Below, in pieces: positions 1-13,992 of a stretch of 64,000 bases of DNA. Made by a program: the position numbers and the translations under genes. Every line of letters starts with the position of its first letter. Position 1 is the stretch's first letter. Origin of the DNA: Climacteris rufus (taxonomy: Eukaryota; Chordata; Aves; Passeriformes; Climacteridae); contig VZRZ01007311.1 in NCBI GenBank assembly GCA_013398175.1, positions 773,246 to 837,245 on the forward strand. Direction: 5' to 3'. The notes below the pieces were generated by a model. It was not told where the DNA came from. It searched no databases and saw only the letters and a list, made by a program, of their open reading frames with translations.

Positions 1-503
1 TGCAGTTTTGGGTTGCCACAACATAAAGATATTTAGCTGTTAGAGAACACCCAAAAGAAGGCCACGAGGATGGAGAAGGGCCTTGAGGGGAAGTCATGTG
101 AAGAGTGGCTGAGGTCACTTGGTCTATTCAGCCTGGAGTGGAGGTGGCTGAGGAGAGACCTCATTGCAGTTTCAACTTCCACATGAGGGGAAGAGGAGGG
201 GCAGGCACCAATCTCTTCATTCTTGTAACCAACTGACAGGACCCAAGGGAAAGGCCTGAAGCTGAGTCATGGGAGGTTTAGGTTGGGTATCAGGAAAATT
301 TTTTCATCTAGAAGGTGGTTGGGCACTGGAAAAGGCTCCCCAGGGAAGTGGCCACAGCATCAAGCGTGTCTGAGTCAAAGAAGCACTTGGATGATGCTCT
401 CAGGCACATGGTGTGACTCTTGGGGTGTCCTGCGTAGGGCCAGGAGTTGGACTTGATGATCCTGATGGGTCTCTTCTAACTCAGCATATTCTGTGATTCT
501 ATA
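1..503 (+). repeat. CR1 LINE, 3' end, truncated at the window edge
   Basis: Forward-oriented chicken-repeat-1 (CR1) non-LTR retrotransposon. Recognisable pieces in order are 'gaaggccacgaggatggag', 'ttcagcctggagtggagg', 'ctgacaggacccaaggg', 'gggcactggaaaaggctccc', 'gacttgatgatcctgatggg' and the terminal 'attctgtgattctata' at 488-503. These lie in the order usual for CR1 3' regions. The copy is diverged and contains no intact frame. Its 5' part lies outside the window. It is antisense to the host gene. Confidence 0.9.
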
Positions 504-3500
504 AATTAAACAGTTTGCTTTCTCGGAGTGCTCTTTTACCACACTTCTTGTAAGTTGCCCCTGTTCCTTGTGCTTCCGTACAATTTTTCCCTAAAGCATA
601 GCTAGGAAAACACTTAAAAACTAGAAATCTTAGAAGCCTCTCCAATGGTACCAGTATTTCCCATTTAAGTATGGAAAAAGAGGTGGGAGTTGAGGAGGGG
701 GGAATTATGGGAAAAGAGGAAAGAGTTGAGGAGAGAGGAAATCAATAGCTGCTTAACAAGCCCTTCTCCTGAGGTGTGAAATCTAGCCCACAGGGCTCTT
801 TTATTCTTTTTATCTCCTGAGCATAGGTGAAAGAAAGGATCCCTGAATAGGACCCATGAAAGAGCTCACTTTTAGAACAAGAAATAGGAACACCTAACAT
901 TTTTTGCAAATATTAAGATGAAGGCTTTGTGTTTAAGGTGTTTTTCTTTTTATCCTGAAAGCAGTATGAGTAGCTACATCTCGAAAAGTAACAAAGGGAA
1001 GAAAGAAGCAAGTGTTTTTAGACAATACAACCCACAGAGAGGAAAATTAACCTATTACAGAATTTCCTTTCAAACCTTTTGCACACAGCAAGGCCTGCAT
1101 AATAAGCTGGGCTAGGATGTATGTTCACAGTTCAGTCTTCAAAGAGGAGCTTGTTCTCCGGCAAACAGAAGAGAACTGGGCAAATATACAAATTTAACTT
1201 CTAATAAATAAGGACACTGATAAGCCCTCAACTGCTTCTGCATCAATGCTACAGTCTCATGCACATTTGAACTCACCAAATTTCACCAAGTTTCTGCAGT
1301 AGAGCATTAATGAACACTTGAACCAGTAACCATGTGTAGAAAACACAGCATTGACAACAGTTCTTTAAAACACCACTAAATCAACACATTATGACTGAAG
1401 GAATATGCAGCAATTCTGCAGGCTCCCAGACCTTTTATTATGTGGTATCCTTGGAGAGTGTCAGATTAGCATTTTCAGAGTCCAGTTTCTATCTATGCTA
1501 GTGTCCATATGACTTACTGAGGAATGAATTGTGTTGAAGTCCCTACTCTTGATTACAGGACAGAAGAGGACAAAATGCACCCATTTTAATATATAAAGCA
1601 CGATCTCAGGACATTTAGGCAGAGCGTGTCAATACAGATTACAAGGGTTATGTCAAATGCACACATGCTAACTCTGAAAGTGTAACTAACCTGGGCTATC
1701 CTTGTGTATTTGAAAATACATCCCAGCAGACATACGAGTGGAAAGCAGCCATGCCAAAGAGCCAGTGCAGGTGAAGGGCACAAAGTTTGTAAGGATGGAG
1801 TGGAAAACACTGGTAAAAGAAAGGTGCTACGTTTAAAGGAAAGGTTAGAAGCCAATAGGGACAATGAGTTACTACTGACCATCCGGATATCTATATGGAT
1901 TGAAATTCTACCACATTAGTGTGTTAGATCTGGGTTACCAAAAACATGACCACATGATGTTTTTATTTCACACAATGGTAGATAAGGCATTAAGAAAAGA
2001 TCCAAGACTAGAGAAAACAGAGAAGCCTTTGCCACCTTTGACTAGAGAGTGTGACTGCTGTATCTTAAACTCCTGATTTTAGAAAACAGCAATGCATAAT
2101 TGCTGAAGGTGGTAGGCAAAGTACCCAACACAGAGACATAACGTGTTCTTTAGACTTAACCAGCACTCAGGATGAAAACACTGCTGTTGAGGAGCTTCTC
2201 TGCAACACTGGCCACACAACATTGTAATTCAACACACAAATGCAGAGCCACACACGCACACACCTAAAGCAGTATTTTAAAGCAGATATTAACTTCAAAA
2301 CCAAAATATATAAAAACTAGGATTTGTTAGTTAGAAATTAAAAGAAACAACAGGATAAATTATTTTATGAACCATGTAAGTATTTTAAAGTCATCATATT
2401 AGAGATTTAAAAGAAATCAAAACCACTTATTCTGAAAACAAATTTCTTTAAAAGGAAATAAGTAAAAACCATCTGGTAAAATCAAAGATTGAGAAGGTAT
2501 CTGAAGTAGGAAGACTTACGTCTAAAGAAGAAGTCACAATTAAAGGATAAAAATGGAAATTAGGATCAGCTCTGTAAACACAGAATAACATAAAATGTTA
2601 AAAAATTTTAAGTCATTTGAGGTAAGAAATAAAAACTAACAAAAAATACCTTCCTTAACATGTGATAGGGAAAAAAAAATGATTAAAATTCTGCAAGACA
2701 GCCTTGAAGAAGACAAGGCCATAGCTGAGATGGTCAATTAATTATTTGCATCAGAGCAGAATAGGATACAGCTTAGGGTATTTCCAACACCAGGCTCTTC
2801 TCCAGTTCTGAGTGAGAAAATTACTTTAAATTGAAGTACTGAATTAACATATAAAATAAATGGAAGAAATCCACTAAGCTCAGTTAATATTAGTCCACAG
2901 TTTACAAATTCAATATACAGTTGTTCCAGTATTAGATGTGAAGTCTATTCTATCAAGGAAATATACTTCATTAGCAGAGAAACAGAAGGTGGCAAATGCA
3001 GGGGCATGTTTTAAGGGATTTTAAGACAGACCGTAGTACCCACATACAAATAAATCCATAAATTAGTAGAAATCATTTAAAAAAAAAATAAACAAACAAG
3101 CACATCATTATATAATGACTAAAACACATCTCGTTTTTAAGAGGGAATATAGAACTCAGAAATTTATTATCAGCCTTCAAAGGAATCAGTTTTTGGATTG
3201 ATAATGATGTTACAATTGATACTGTGCATTTGCACTTCCATCAAGTTTTTGTTGAAAACCACTTAAAGAAAAAGAAACAACTAAACCAAGCACATATATA
3301 GAAAAGGAGATGTGCCTTTCTGGAGATCTAGGCTGATCTATGCTATTTCTGGCTTCCTAAATGTCGTATCAAACAACATACAGAGTACAGAGAACTAACA
3401 CAACGTTACAGTAACATAAAAGTTGTTGACTTAGGAAAATAAAGACTGACTGAAAAGCTGAACAAGGATCCGATGATATGGAATGATCAGGAAGTAAAAC

Positions 3501-6500
3501 AGGAAAAAAGGAGGATCAGCAAATGTAAAGTACCACACCAAGCAAACAAAATCATCCTCACCACATGCCCCCTCTGAAATAGGTTGGAAATCCCATGCTG
3601 TCAATTGGGAATCCAGAAGCCTTGTAAACTGTTGGATGCAAGCTTCAGTACTGGACTCAAAAATGGCTGAAACCCCAAAGAAGTTATTAAGCATTGCAAG
3701 AAAAACGAGATAACCAGCCATCCAGAAAGCATCAAAATTACATTATATTTTAACAGTTCTGTGACCCTCAACTTGAAAACTGTGAAGCTTTTGTCTCTCC
3801 ATTTGACAAATATAAAGTTGAATTGGAAAAAAATACAGAAAACAGCCACAAAGTAGGCCAATAGCATAAAATATCTTTGGAATGTGAAAGGATGAAAAAA
3901 TGGCCCAAAAAAAAAGATGTCTAAAGTAGAATACAACAGAGAGCTATAAAATAATGAACGACATAGCAGGAGATTGGGGAATTATTATTCATGTTTACTA
4001 GAACATGAAAGCTAAACACCCAACATCATTTCAGGAAAACTTGTGGACCCAGCGGCTTTTGTTTTACTAGGGATTTCAAGACATGTATTTTCTAGTCAGA
4101 TTTCTAGGTCTGTCTATATAAAATGTCAAATCTACTGCTGAATTCTACAGATCTCCTCACTAACCCTCTAAAGAAGAAACAAAACCTCAGAAACCACAAA
4201 ACTAATAAAACATATAAGCTCTTATATAAAGGGGTATATTGAGATTCATAATTATTCAGTGTCTCAGAGCATATACTGACAGAAGAGTTGAAGAACATCT
4301 ATTACTTTCCCCCAGTGAAACATATTAAGGAAATTTCTTATTTGAAGCTGGTGACATTTCATAGGAAATTGTGAATAAAAAAAATGAAAAAACACAGCAA
4401 AACCCCAACTAATTTTATTTGTGGACTATTTATTCATTGGCTTGTTTTCCAATAACTATACTGAACAGGAGAAATCTGAAAAACAATAAAAATTTAATTT
4501 GATTTCAAAGTTTCTCTTTGAAAAATGTCACCAAAAATAATCCTTTTCCTTGAACAAAAAACCTAGTACTGACACAGGTAGTTTTTCAAAGGGAAAATTT
4601 ATCCATAAATTGACTAGTCAGAACCATGGATCGTAACTGCAAAGTTATTTGGAAATCAAACACAGAGCTGGCATCATGGTCCATCAGTTTCTTCCCCTCC
4701 CTCCTAGCTGCCTCCTTAAAAATTTATCACACTTAGGAAGCTTCAGTATCTACATGGACATCCACACTACTGAAAAAAACAGCTCATTTTCATGGCATCC
4801 TAATTCCTCTGAATATATTCATTACTTTCAAAGGCATTTCTGCCTCAAAATCATCCAGAATTAAAGAACTGAATAGAAGAATATTACTTGAACATTTTCA
4901 CACATCTCTTATCAAATGTAAATCTTCATCTTTGGGCTCGACATGTCCCTGCTGGGTGTGAGGGCAGGGGGAATTCACCAGAAAGCTGCCTGCAACCCCT
5001 GCAACCTCAGGAGACCAGTTGGCCCAATTGGCCCAGTTTCCATCAGCATTTTAGGCCTCTTTTTTTCTCTGCCAACATGCACCAAAGTCAACTGTGAACA
5101 CCTCAGCTCCCCCATCTCTGGAATACTTTAATTATGCAAGCATCCAGACAGTTCTTCCTACAATACCCACCCTGTGTTCTTACCCTGGGACAAATCACAC
5201 TGACCATCAGAGACAGCAGAAAGGGAGGGGGGCTGTTTAGGGCATGGAGGATGCACAAACACCTATCCATCATCACCATCACATTTCAACTAAATTGATC
5301 CTACTTAAGCAGCACCTTTCTTTAATAATCTGTGTCATTGTACTGCCACGGCTTAGATAGGTTCAGCTGCACCCCAGCTCAGATAATCACTTATTCATCC
5401 TCCAAGTCTCCAAGACTTAGGGCTTTATCACAGCCACCAAGAAGTATCACACTTGGCAGCTCTTGGGGATTTGCTGCTCAGTGTTGACTTTCTTCAAGGT
5501 TCTCAATCCAAACGGTATTTCCAGTTCCAAATCCAAGCAGATGGAGAGGGACAAAGTGGGGAACATGCCGATCTCTAGGCCTTACAGCTACACTACCACC
5601 TTCCCCTACTCAGCGGAGAGCGGCTGGCAAAAATCAGGAGGGCCAGGTCACATTCCTAATGTTCATGAGAGCTCCCATTATCTACTAATAAGAACAGAAC
5701 ATTTTAAGCAGATGAACTCTTCTTTCTTTCTTTTTGTACCATGAAGGTAGACAGAAAAGACATGGCCTATTTCCAAGATCACCCTAAGCGTTAATTTTCA
5801 CCACAGTTGGGTCAAAAATCATGAATGCTGCACTTCCATACCATAACCACTCAAGGCACAATCAGATCACCCCAAATACAAACCTCTTCAAGCATCTTCA
5901 TGGGCTGCATATACAAGTTCCATGCCTGGTGCTTATGACAATGTGAGTTCAAACATGCCCAACCTAGACAAAGGAAGTAACAGCACAGAGCCAGGAAAAT
6001 CTACCTGTTAGCTCTGACAATTAAAGAAAATTAAATTGAAGTGGACTTGACAGATTTTGGACCCCATTGGCTAACAAATGTTACAAACTAACCTAACATG
6101 TGCTATGGAGATCCTATTAATTATGTATTATTTATGTATTAACTTCTGCTTCAGTGAGCTTTATTAAGCCATTCCCCTCCTGAACTACCATAAAACTGTG
6201 ACATTGGTGTGCTCTTAGGCAAATAGAAAAAGCTTTGCCTGCTGAGTTGGAGATCTCTTTAAAGAAGAGACAGTACCATTTGATAGTTTTGTTCTGTCAT
6301 GATTTGTTATGAAATCACAGTCTCAAGTCAAAGATCCACCAGGAACTTCGCAAACCATCTTAATTTATCGCTTGTACAGTGAACCATTCTTAACAGGATT
6401 GGAGGGGAGTTGAGCAATCAATCTTGTTAATTGCCTTCAATCAATTAAAACAGGTTTCTGTTATTTCAAGCAGGGATGTTTGGTTTTGTTTGTTTTTTAA

Positions 6501-7563
6501 CTCAGAAGTAAAATGTTTTATTTATGTAAAACATCCTAAAAAAATCAAATCTTCTCTTGAATAAATCCTGCATTTTTAAACATAAAAATAAAATATATGC
6601 CCATATAATGCAACAGGATTAAGAGGTGAAAGAATTAAAGAAAAAAGACAGGACAATGAGAATGTTTAAACTGGGACTCAGTATTTTAACTCATATGATT
6701 TCATATGTCTAGATAGTGGTTTTTACAACACTGTCTTCATTTTCACCACTTTGCCTGGCTAACACACACTCATCCTGCAGATGTGTAAGCAAACAGTTCC
6801 TCACGGAGGCCCAAGAAACTGGAAAGGGCTGTAGCATGACCTACACTTATTTGTTATGTTGATGCTGTAATGGCTTTCAAATAGCCACTTGGACTCCTGC
6901 AAAAGACTAACTGCAGTATAAACAAATCCAGATGGCTTTGTTTTGACATATGTAAAATCTTGAATCTGCCATTGGACTGATGTGAGAAATCTGCAGCTTT
7001 CCACCATCCAATTAAATAAAAAAAGCCTATTTTTACATCGTAGGCAGACAAGCATGCAGCTATCACCAGGGTAATATCCAGGACAGTTAAAACTGTCTCC
7101 AAAGAGCTAGAAATCCTAAATACACACATTTTTGTATCCCCTATCTGGGAATGCATGTAAACTCTAGTGTTGGAAGACCGAGAGCAATTAGGTTAGTTGA
7201 CATTACATCCTATTGCTCCTTCCTTTTAATATGGCAGGAAAATCATCTGGCCCCAGAGGGAGTCAATAATACAACACTAGAAAGTGCTTTGTGTCTGTAA
7301 TAATATATTTCCTCAGTGTATCATGGGAAGAATGTGTTTAATTGAATTATGTAAGTTGAAAGGTTCTGTGATTTTTTTGATTTTTAGCCTTTTAAGTGTT
7401 CTGTGTTTGCTTGTACTTGTTCATTTTAAATATTGAATGCAGGAAACAGACTAAAACAAGAAAAAAATTAAATAGAGAAACAATCATAGGACCATATCTT
7501 GTTTCTTAAATGCACTACTAACTGCCCTGATGATGAACTCATGAGAACATAATTAATGTCAAG
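504..7563. other. Unique AT-rich intron, nothing recognised
   Basis: No gene, RNA or known repeat was seen. The open frames here (for example 3601-3936 minus and 5463-5744 plus) have low-complexity, composition-driven translations with no family signature. Short AT-rich and homopurine runs occur. The patch 6415-6450, with repeated 'caatca' and 'ttaatt' motifs, resembles conserved non-coding DNA, but this is a guess. Confidence 0.6.
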
Positions 7564-7610
7564 TTGCAAATAGGAGCTTTTTTTCCTCCCCTTTGGGGGG
7601 GGGGGGGGGG
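7564..7610 (+). repeat. Left copy of gap-flanking duplication, ending in a G16 run
   Basis: This copy begins ttgcaaataggagctttttt, continues into a C-rich stretch and ends in 16 Gs that abut the Ns. The same order of elements reappears on the other side of the gap, which suggests one locus assembled twice. Confidence 0.8.
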
Positions 7611-7671
7611 NNNNNNNNNNNNNNNNNNNNNNNNNNNNNNNNNNNNNNNNNNNNNNNNNNNNNNNNNNNNN
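7611..7671. other. Assembly gap (61 Ns)
   Basis: Sixty-one consecutive Ns. The gap is preceded by a G homopolymer and followed by a near-copy of the sequence that precedes it. The size is probably nominal or an artefact. Confidence 0.98.
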
Positions 7672-7716
7672 TTGCAAAAGGGGGTTTTTTTCCCCCCCCT
7701 TGGGGGGGGGGGGGGG
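7672..7716 (+). repeat. Right copy of gap-flanking duplication, ending in a G15 run
   Basis: This copy begins ttgcaaaagggggttttttt, then a C run, two Ts and 15 Gs. It is the left copy with homopolymers lengthened, as expected from error-prone reads at a homopolymer-rich site. The sequence after it continues normally into the intron. Confidence 0.8.
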
Positions 7717-8387
7717 AATGGGCATGTGTGGGAGGTGGTGTATGGCTGTCATCGAAGCTCCTAAATTCCTAGCTGTGCAAAACATACCTAAGCTACACTG
7801 AGGAGTCGAGAACCTTTGCTGAGAAGTAGCCTGCCCTACTGCCTACATGGAAAGTTATTTTAGGGCACTGAAAATTCTGCCCGTCTGCCCCACTGATGAC
7901 TGACTCTACCACTATCAAGTGCTAGAAAACCATTTCAGATGTGGCTGCAACAACCACTGCCAAGGCTTTTGATGTGTCTGCTGCACCACCGACTTGTCTC
8001 GGTCACATTGACCCAGTGTTCTCCACCAGCCCCCCACAGAGGCTCTACCAGTCCCTGGCCTCGGGTCCGTTCACTGCAGGAGGCTCTTGCAACCAGCTTG
8101 AATTTGCGAGATGGGTCAAGAAGGAGCAAAGGACACCGTTCAGCAACAAGCAGTGGTTAACATGCTGCCAGAAATGCACAAAGCCATCTCACCTCTAAAA
8201 GCTTATGCTGTTATGGACAACAGCTCTCACAAACCCATGCTACAGCTGCTGAAATATGCATCACCTTCTGAAAACATGATTAAGGAAGATCACTAAAATG
8301 ATTCTCAGCATTACATTCTTTTCGTCACTGAAATTCTGCTAATTTCACTGGGACGTACTTTAATCTACACTTGAATTTTGATTTCAC
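7717..8387. other. Unique intron with a moderately GC- and CpG-rich patch
   Basis: Around 7941-8160 base composition rises and several CpG dinucleotides appear. Open frames of 60-85 codons occur on both strands. No protein family was recognised, so nothing is called as a gene. Confidence 0.5.
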
Positions 8388-8515
8388 AGAATGATAGAAT
8401 GGTTTGGGTTGGAACAAGCCTTAAAGATCATCTAGTTCCAATCCCATAGCCATAGGCAGGGACACATTCAACTAAGCCAGGTTACTTAGAGTCCCATCCA
8501 GCCTGGTCTTGGCTT
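8388..8515 (-). repeat. CR1 LINE 3'-end fragment
   Basis: The plus strand reads 'cacagaatgatagaatggtt', 'tgggttggaacaagcc' and 'aaagatcatctagttccaat', the reverse complement of the CR1 3' terminus. It is a short 5'-truncated copy in the same orientation as the host gene. The right edge is approximate. Confidence 0.85.
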
Positions 8516-11500
8516 GGCATTGCTGCAAACAGAAGACAATGCATATGTTGTAATCACAATTCCTGTGCATACGTATGCAAAATGAAAACTGGTTTCACTC
8601 ACGCCTAAACTCTTGCGACTTCCACTTTGTGATTCAGAATTCTATTTCTTCAGTCACAATCACTATGTTTTGGGTGGATGTAGTTGTTAAAGTAATATGC
8701 AATTTAAGAAATGGTACTGTAGCAAAGTAGCTTCCTACTAAAATGATTCACACTGCAGATAATAAAGATGCTCTTGCAGTCTATTTTTAGAAAAGCAGCA
8801 ATACTGCTGAAACTGCTTTTAGTGGTGAAGAGTTGTATTAAAAGTCACTCAGGTCAAGAGGATGGACAGCCAGACTTTAAAAAAATGGGACAGCTTAAAC
8901 TCTGCAACATGCAGAAATGCAGACATACAGTATGAGTTCTTCCACAACTCTTTTACCCTCCATTGTCCCTTGAAATAGTATACAAGAAAGTGTATCTAAT
9001 TTATTGCAGTAATACGACACTTTACATTGAACAGCACCTAAAACAGTTTCAGGCTACAACCTGGCACTAAAACTTCCAAGATAGCAGTGTGCTCATTTCA
9101 CCTATCCCACAAACTTCCTGCTTCCTGGTATATACGATTTTACATTTGGAGTCTCAATTGCTTGTGCTTCAGTGCTCGTGTATCTTACAGTAACTCAGTT
9201 TTGCCCTTAACAGCTTGCCAAGTCTGCATAATATTCAGCAATGAATATGAAAATATGAATTAGATTTAATATTATTAGAGATGGTCAGGAAATCATATTG
9301 CCTCTCACAAGTGATCTCGACTAACAGCCCAGCCTGTTCTGTACACATCCCAACGTACCCACAGAAATTATCTCCCTTCTATTCCATGGAACTGCTTCTC
9401 ATTCTGACACTACAATCACTCAGCTCCAGCTCATCCTGGGTCTCACAGCAGGAGGGCTAATTCAGCATTCCTGTGTAGTGTACTTCCAAATGAATGCCAC
9501 AAAGTGGCATGGTTAGCTGTTGCATCTCTAGCCAATTTCAAGTCGCTCTGATCCCACTAAAGTCAGGAAAAGCATGTGAACCCCCAGTGTTCACTGAATT
9601 GAAAAAACTGTCTTCCTAAAGCATCATGTTACTCCTATTAAATAATATTTTGTTTTCTCTCTTTTTCATTATTAAAAAAAAAAAAAAAAAGCAATGGATT
9701 TTCATTGACAGTGAGAAAAAACATTATTTAATAGATTGTTATGTTTGGCATTTGCTAGTTAAGATGCAATATGCAACCAGATGGAAATATTTCAGAATTA
9801 GCCATTACAGTTATTTTGCAGGTTAAATACTAGGAAGAAAGTTCACCAGCCTGTAGTTTCCGTACCTGGGCTGTTCACAGGGTGGGCACTATCTCTCTGG
9901 TTATATCTCAAGTGCACTTACTGAGCTAATTGGTTTATGTGGACATCTTGGCCTTGTCTCAAAATGCTATAACTGACTGCTTACCCATCTATTCTGTTTC
10001 TGCATCTCACTCCCATGTCAACAGAAATTAATTGCATAAACCCTAAGACATTTCTAACATGCTCCAGATCCAAGTCTCTGGATTGAACAATAAGAGGACA
10101 CCAGGACTTAAAAAGCCATTTATTTTTTTGCCACTTAATCCAGACAGTCCCTGGGTCCTGACTCCTCATCTGTCAAACAGGGGTAAATAATACCTTATCA
10201 GTCTTTTTCACCTACTTACAGCTTCTCTTAAGGAGAAATCATCTCACTTGATGGATGTTTGTGGTGCACAGCAGCACAGAGCCCTGATCTTAGCTGAGAA
10301 CATGTTCTACACTTCTGTAAAAATCCTATAAAGTAATAGCAATGTAGAACATATTATCTTTCTCTCTCTTGCTAAAGAACCATTATCCAGAGTGACCAAG
10401 CTATTACCTCTAATTGCAGGTGTAAAAAAAATGAGATTAAAAGAGCTAAAAACTGAAAAAAATATCTATAATTCAATGTGCAAATGATTTTCAAGGTATA
10501 CAGAAACTGCAATGCCTAAACAGTGGATGAAAATACAAATAAAGGAGTTGTGAAGTTATTAAACTTTAAGTATATAAGCAGCTTGTGAGATGAAATTAAT
10601 GTATTTTGACATTCTCTCCCCCTCCTCTCTCCCCTGTAACCCCCAAGCAAGAAAGAAGGATTCTGTGCTTTTAGAACCTGCTTAGATGTTGCATAATACT
10701 TCTATGAAGGCCATTTTAGAGGGAGTCTCTCACATATAAGTGAAACAAAGTGATGATGCCAGGATACTGTCACATGAAGAATTAGAAAACTTAAACAAAC
10801 AGAGTCCAGCATATCACCTAAAAGACACAGAATATTCACTTATTTTAAATGAGAGACTTCAACCATTTTTCCATAGGATTAAATAAACTAAATGTGCTGG
10901 GTTCAGATGACATACGCTTGTTTAAACCTGGAGTAACTTTTACTTCTTTGACAAGATAAATATACTGCTTCCCTGGCTAGACATTGAAATTACTTGACAC
11001 AAGCTGAGTGTCACATTTTATGGGGTCTAAGTGTAATTATTCTGTTATAATTCTTCCTTGTAGCGGCTCTGTGTGCTTTTGATTGAAGACAGAATTAATA
11101 GCAATTAGCATGTTAAATTCTTCATCATGGATTCATTTTTTCCTTTCTCAATGAACAGAATTTATGTTTGTAAGGAAGCATCCTAGGTAGGATGGATAAA
11201 TGAAAGCACCTCCAGGATTACATTCCCCTTTGGATCTGTCCTCCTAGAACTTACCCATTATTCTAATGGATTATCCAACCCAAAAGATTGTAGAGTTCAT
11301 AGAGCTGACCAGAGGAAACAATATCAATTTTACCATGGCTGTTCTCATTTCAAAATTATCATCTTGCTTCAGTGGTCGTTCTGAAAAATCTCTGATCTGG
11401 TCTTTCAGGGCCTTTTGTCAGTGATCAGACAAGGAAAAATTAGTTGCTCCTGCCTGTTGCAGACATTTAATAGCACCAGACATGGGCCTCTCACCCTAGT

Positions 11501-13992
11501 TTTGAGCCATGCAAGGCTCAATAAAACCACACAATCAGGCTTGCTTATTCTACTCTTTTTTTGGTTTTGTGGGTTTTGTTTTTTGTTGCTGTTTTTTGTT
11601 TGCTTTAAGATACCAGCATTCCTGCATACCAACACATGCACACCCATTCACCTGCCATTCTTTGTCAAAAATATTAAGGCTGCTAAGCAGATATTTAAAA
11701 AGCTAGGAAGCATCAGTATTCCCTTCCACATGGTCTAGAAATCTCTACTGTTAGATGCAGTTCCTCAATAAAGCAGGTGCTGCCTCTGACACCTTCATCC
11801 TTGCATAACATGGGGGGTCAGCAGTAAATGAGCAAGAGAAGAAAAGTAAGTTTCATTCATAAAGCCTAGGAGAACACACTTTAACCCCACCTGCACTCCA
11901 GTGATGGAACTACCAATTATGAGATGTCAGTTTTATGGAGATAAACTAAAAAGACAGTAAAGAGATTTGTTCTAAAATACTGTTTATGTTTCATCAAAAA
12001 ATGCTGATTCATAGAAAGAGTTCCTACAGTCTATGACAGCAAGTCAGAATGACTGACATTTCAAGGCTTTCAACCACAATTTGGGAATTTAGGCTCAAAT
12101 CCTTCTTTACACTTAACCACACCTGGAATGTGGGCATTTAAATAGAAATCTGGAAGCTTGTTTTAACTGTGCCTTAATGGATAAAGCTCTGGCTCACTTC
12201 ATTTGGTGCTCGTCCTTTTATCCACTTGCTTAAAAACAGTAATCCTCTTATCAAGAGATCCATCAGGAAGCGAGAGAGTGGTCTCAGTGACAGGTCACTT
12301 CTCCCTCTCAGGCAACTACTTATACTGCTTTGCCTTAAATTATTTGAATGAGGCCACCTTGTGGAAAGGGTATGAGGAAAAACACACAGATGGAAATTCC
12401 AACAAGAAGGAGCAAGCATGACTCTTCTCATCAGGAAAAGTTTCAGGCCCCAGCTGCCAGCAGTATGCTTGTACACCACCCAATGATTTTTAAATGCAGA
12501 GCAAGTATCCATTCCTAGGAATAGAGGAGGTGTTTTTACTCCAATAGCTGTCTCTCACTATCACCAGGGTTCATCCTTCTGACTCACAGCAACAATTTTA
12601 TATGCAGCTTTCTACCACCTCAAAGAGAGCAGCTCAATGCTTTAATGATACGGCAAGGGAGGCAACATCTCTCTCTGGCACAACGTGTTCTTGCTCTCAG
12701 TTGTTTTGGGTTTTTTTTTCTTTTAACAGGTCAAAATCTTGTTTTTAGCCTGTGCTGTGAGGGGGCTGAGAGGGAAAATAAAAAACTATTTAAAATGCTG
12801 TGATCTGATTTTCGTCACCAGGTAGTACATGCAACTTAAGCAAACTGAAATTCTTCTTCAAATGCATACAAACTCCAGAAATACAGTTTTATTTGCTTTA
12901 AATCAAGATTCCAAATTAATATCTGGGGTTTTTTTCTTCATAACACAATTAACGTTTTAAAATATCATAATAACCCACCATCTCTTTTGGGTGGTGTGAA
13001 AATAAACAAATATTTGTAAAATAAACTTTCTTGTGAAGTACACTTCACAAGAATTTCCCATCAAGAAATGAGTAATTATGGGTTTGGAGCTGGGTTTCAA
13101 GAGCATACAGTGAGTAAAACTTAAGATGGCATATTGAGGAGAAAACAAAATATTGAATAGTTACTCATTAATTAAAGACTATCCGGTTTCTATGCTGAAA
13201 GGAATGGAGGATGCTGTGCAAAAAATAGTTTGTGATCAGGTAATTAAAGCCTTTCCTACTGCACACACATTAGGGGGTCTAATTAAGTTTGCAATGATAT
13301 TTTCTATCCTTCAGGTTTCTAACTTCATAGTTTAATAATGTTCTTTTAACATTTCTGTTTCATTTGCAATAGCTCTCTGCAATATCCCAACAAAACAGTT
13401 ATACGTTAAAATGTTACATATAAATGCATCTGCTTTTGATCTTTCTTAAAAGAATTTCTCAGTCTTTATACCAGACATAAAATGAAATATGTAGCACTTT
13501 CTTGCCTACCAGGAAAGTCAATAACTCATTTTTTTCCCACAGACACTTTGAGCCTGTAGAATATGCTGTGGGATCTCCATATTCGGTTTTACTCCACCTT
13601 TGGAGTTAACAGCTAAAGAGCCCAGAGTTACACAAGAAACAAGTTGACATCTGTACCACAGATCTACAGATAGATGGGATTACTATAGAAAACAGCCATT
13701 TCACAGAGACTTTTACAAATTTCTCTGTTGTCTATAGAGCTCTCTACTTTTCCTATGAGCCTGGGCAAGCTGGGTAAGAACAGGGAGGTCTTCAACCCCT
13801 TTTGCTTCTTTCCTCAGTCTTTTACTGAGACAATTTAAAGCAGAGGTCATGGTGTTAAAGGCAAATTATGAAGATGTGGGAATCTTCTACTATGTGAAAC
13901 ACTACTGGGCTGGCTTTGCTTCTTTGTCCTAATAAAGAGGCAAGCATTTCATACTGAACCTGAAAAGCATTCAGTCATAACCAGTTGTACCC
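8516..13992. other. Unique AT-rich intron
   Basis: No gene or known interspersed repeat was recognised. It contains an A17 tract at 9674-9690 and a perfect 12-bp inverted repeat at 13028-13053 (listed separately). The open frame at 11415-11738 is T-rich low complexity and is not called. Confidence 0.6.
13028..13053. repeat. Perfect inverted repeat, 12-bp arms, 2-base spacer
   Basis: The left arm ttcttgtgaagt and right arm acttcacaagaa are exact reverse complements separated by 'ac'. The DNA could form a hairpin or cruciform, or bind a dimeric factor. No transposon termini or target duplication were noticed around it. Confidence 0.9.
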
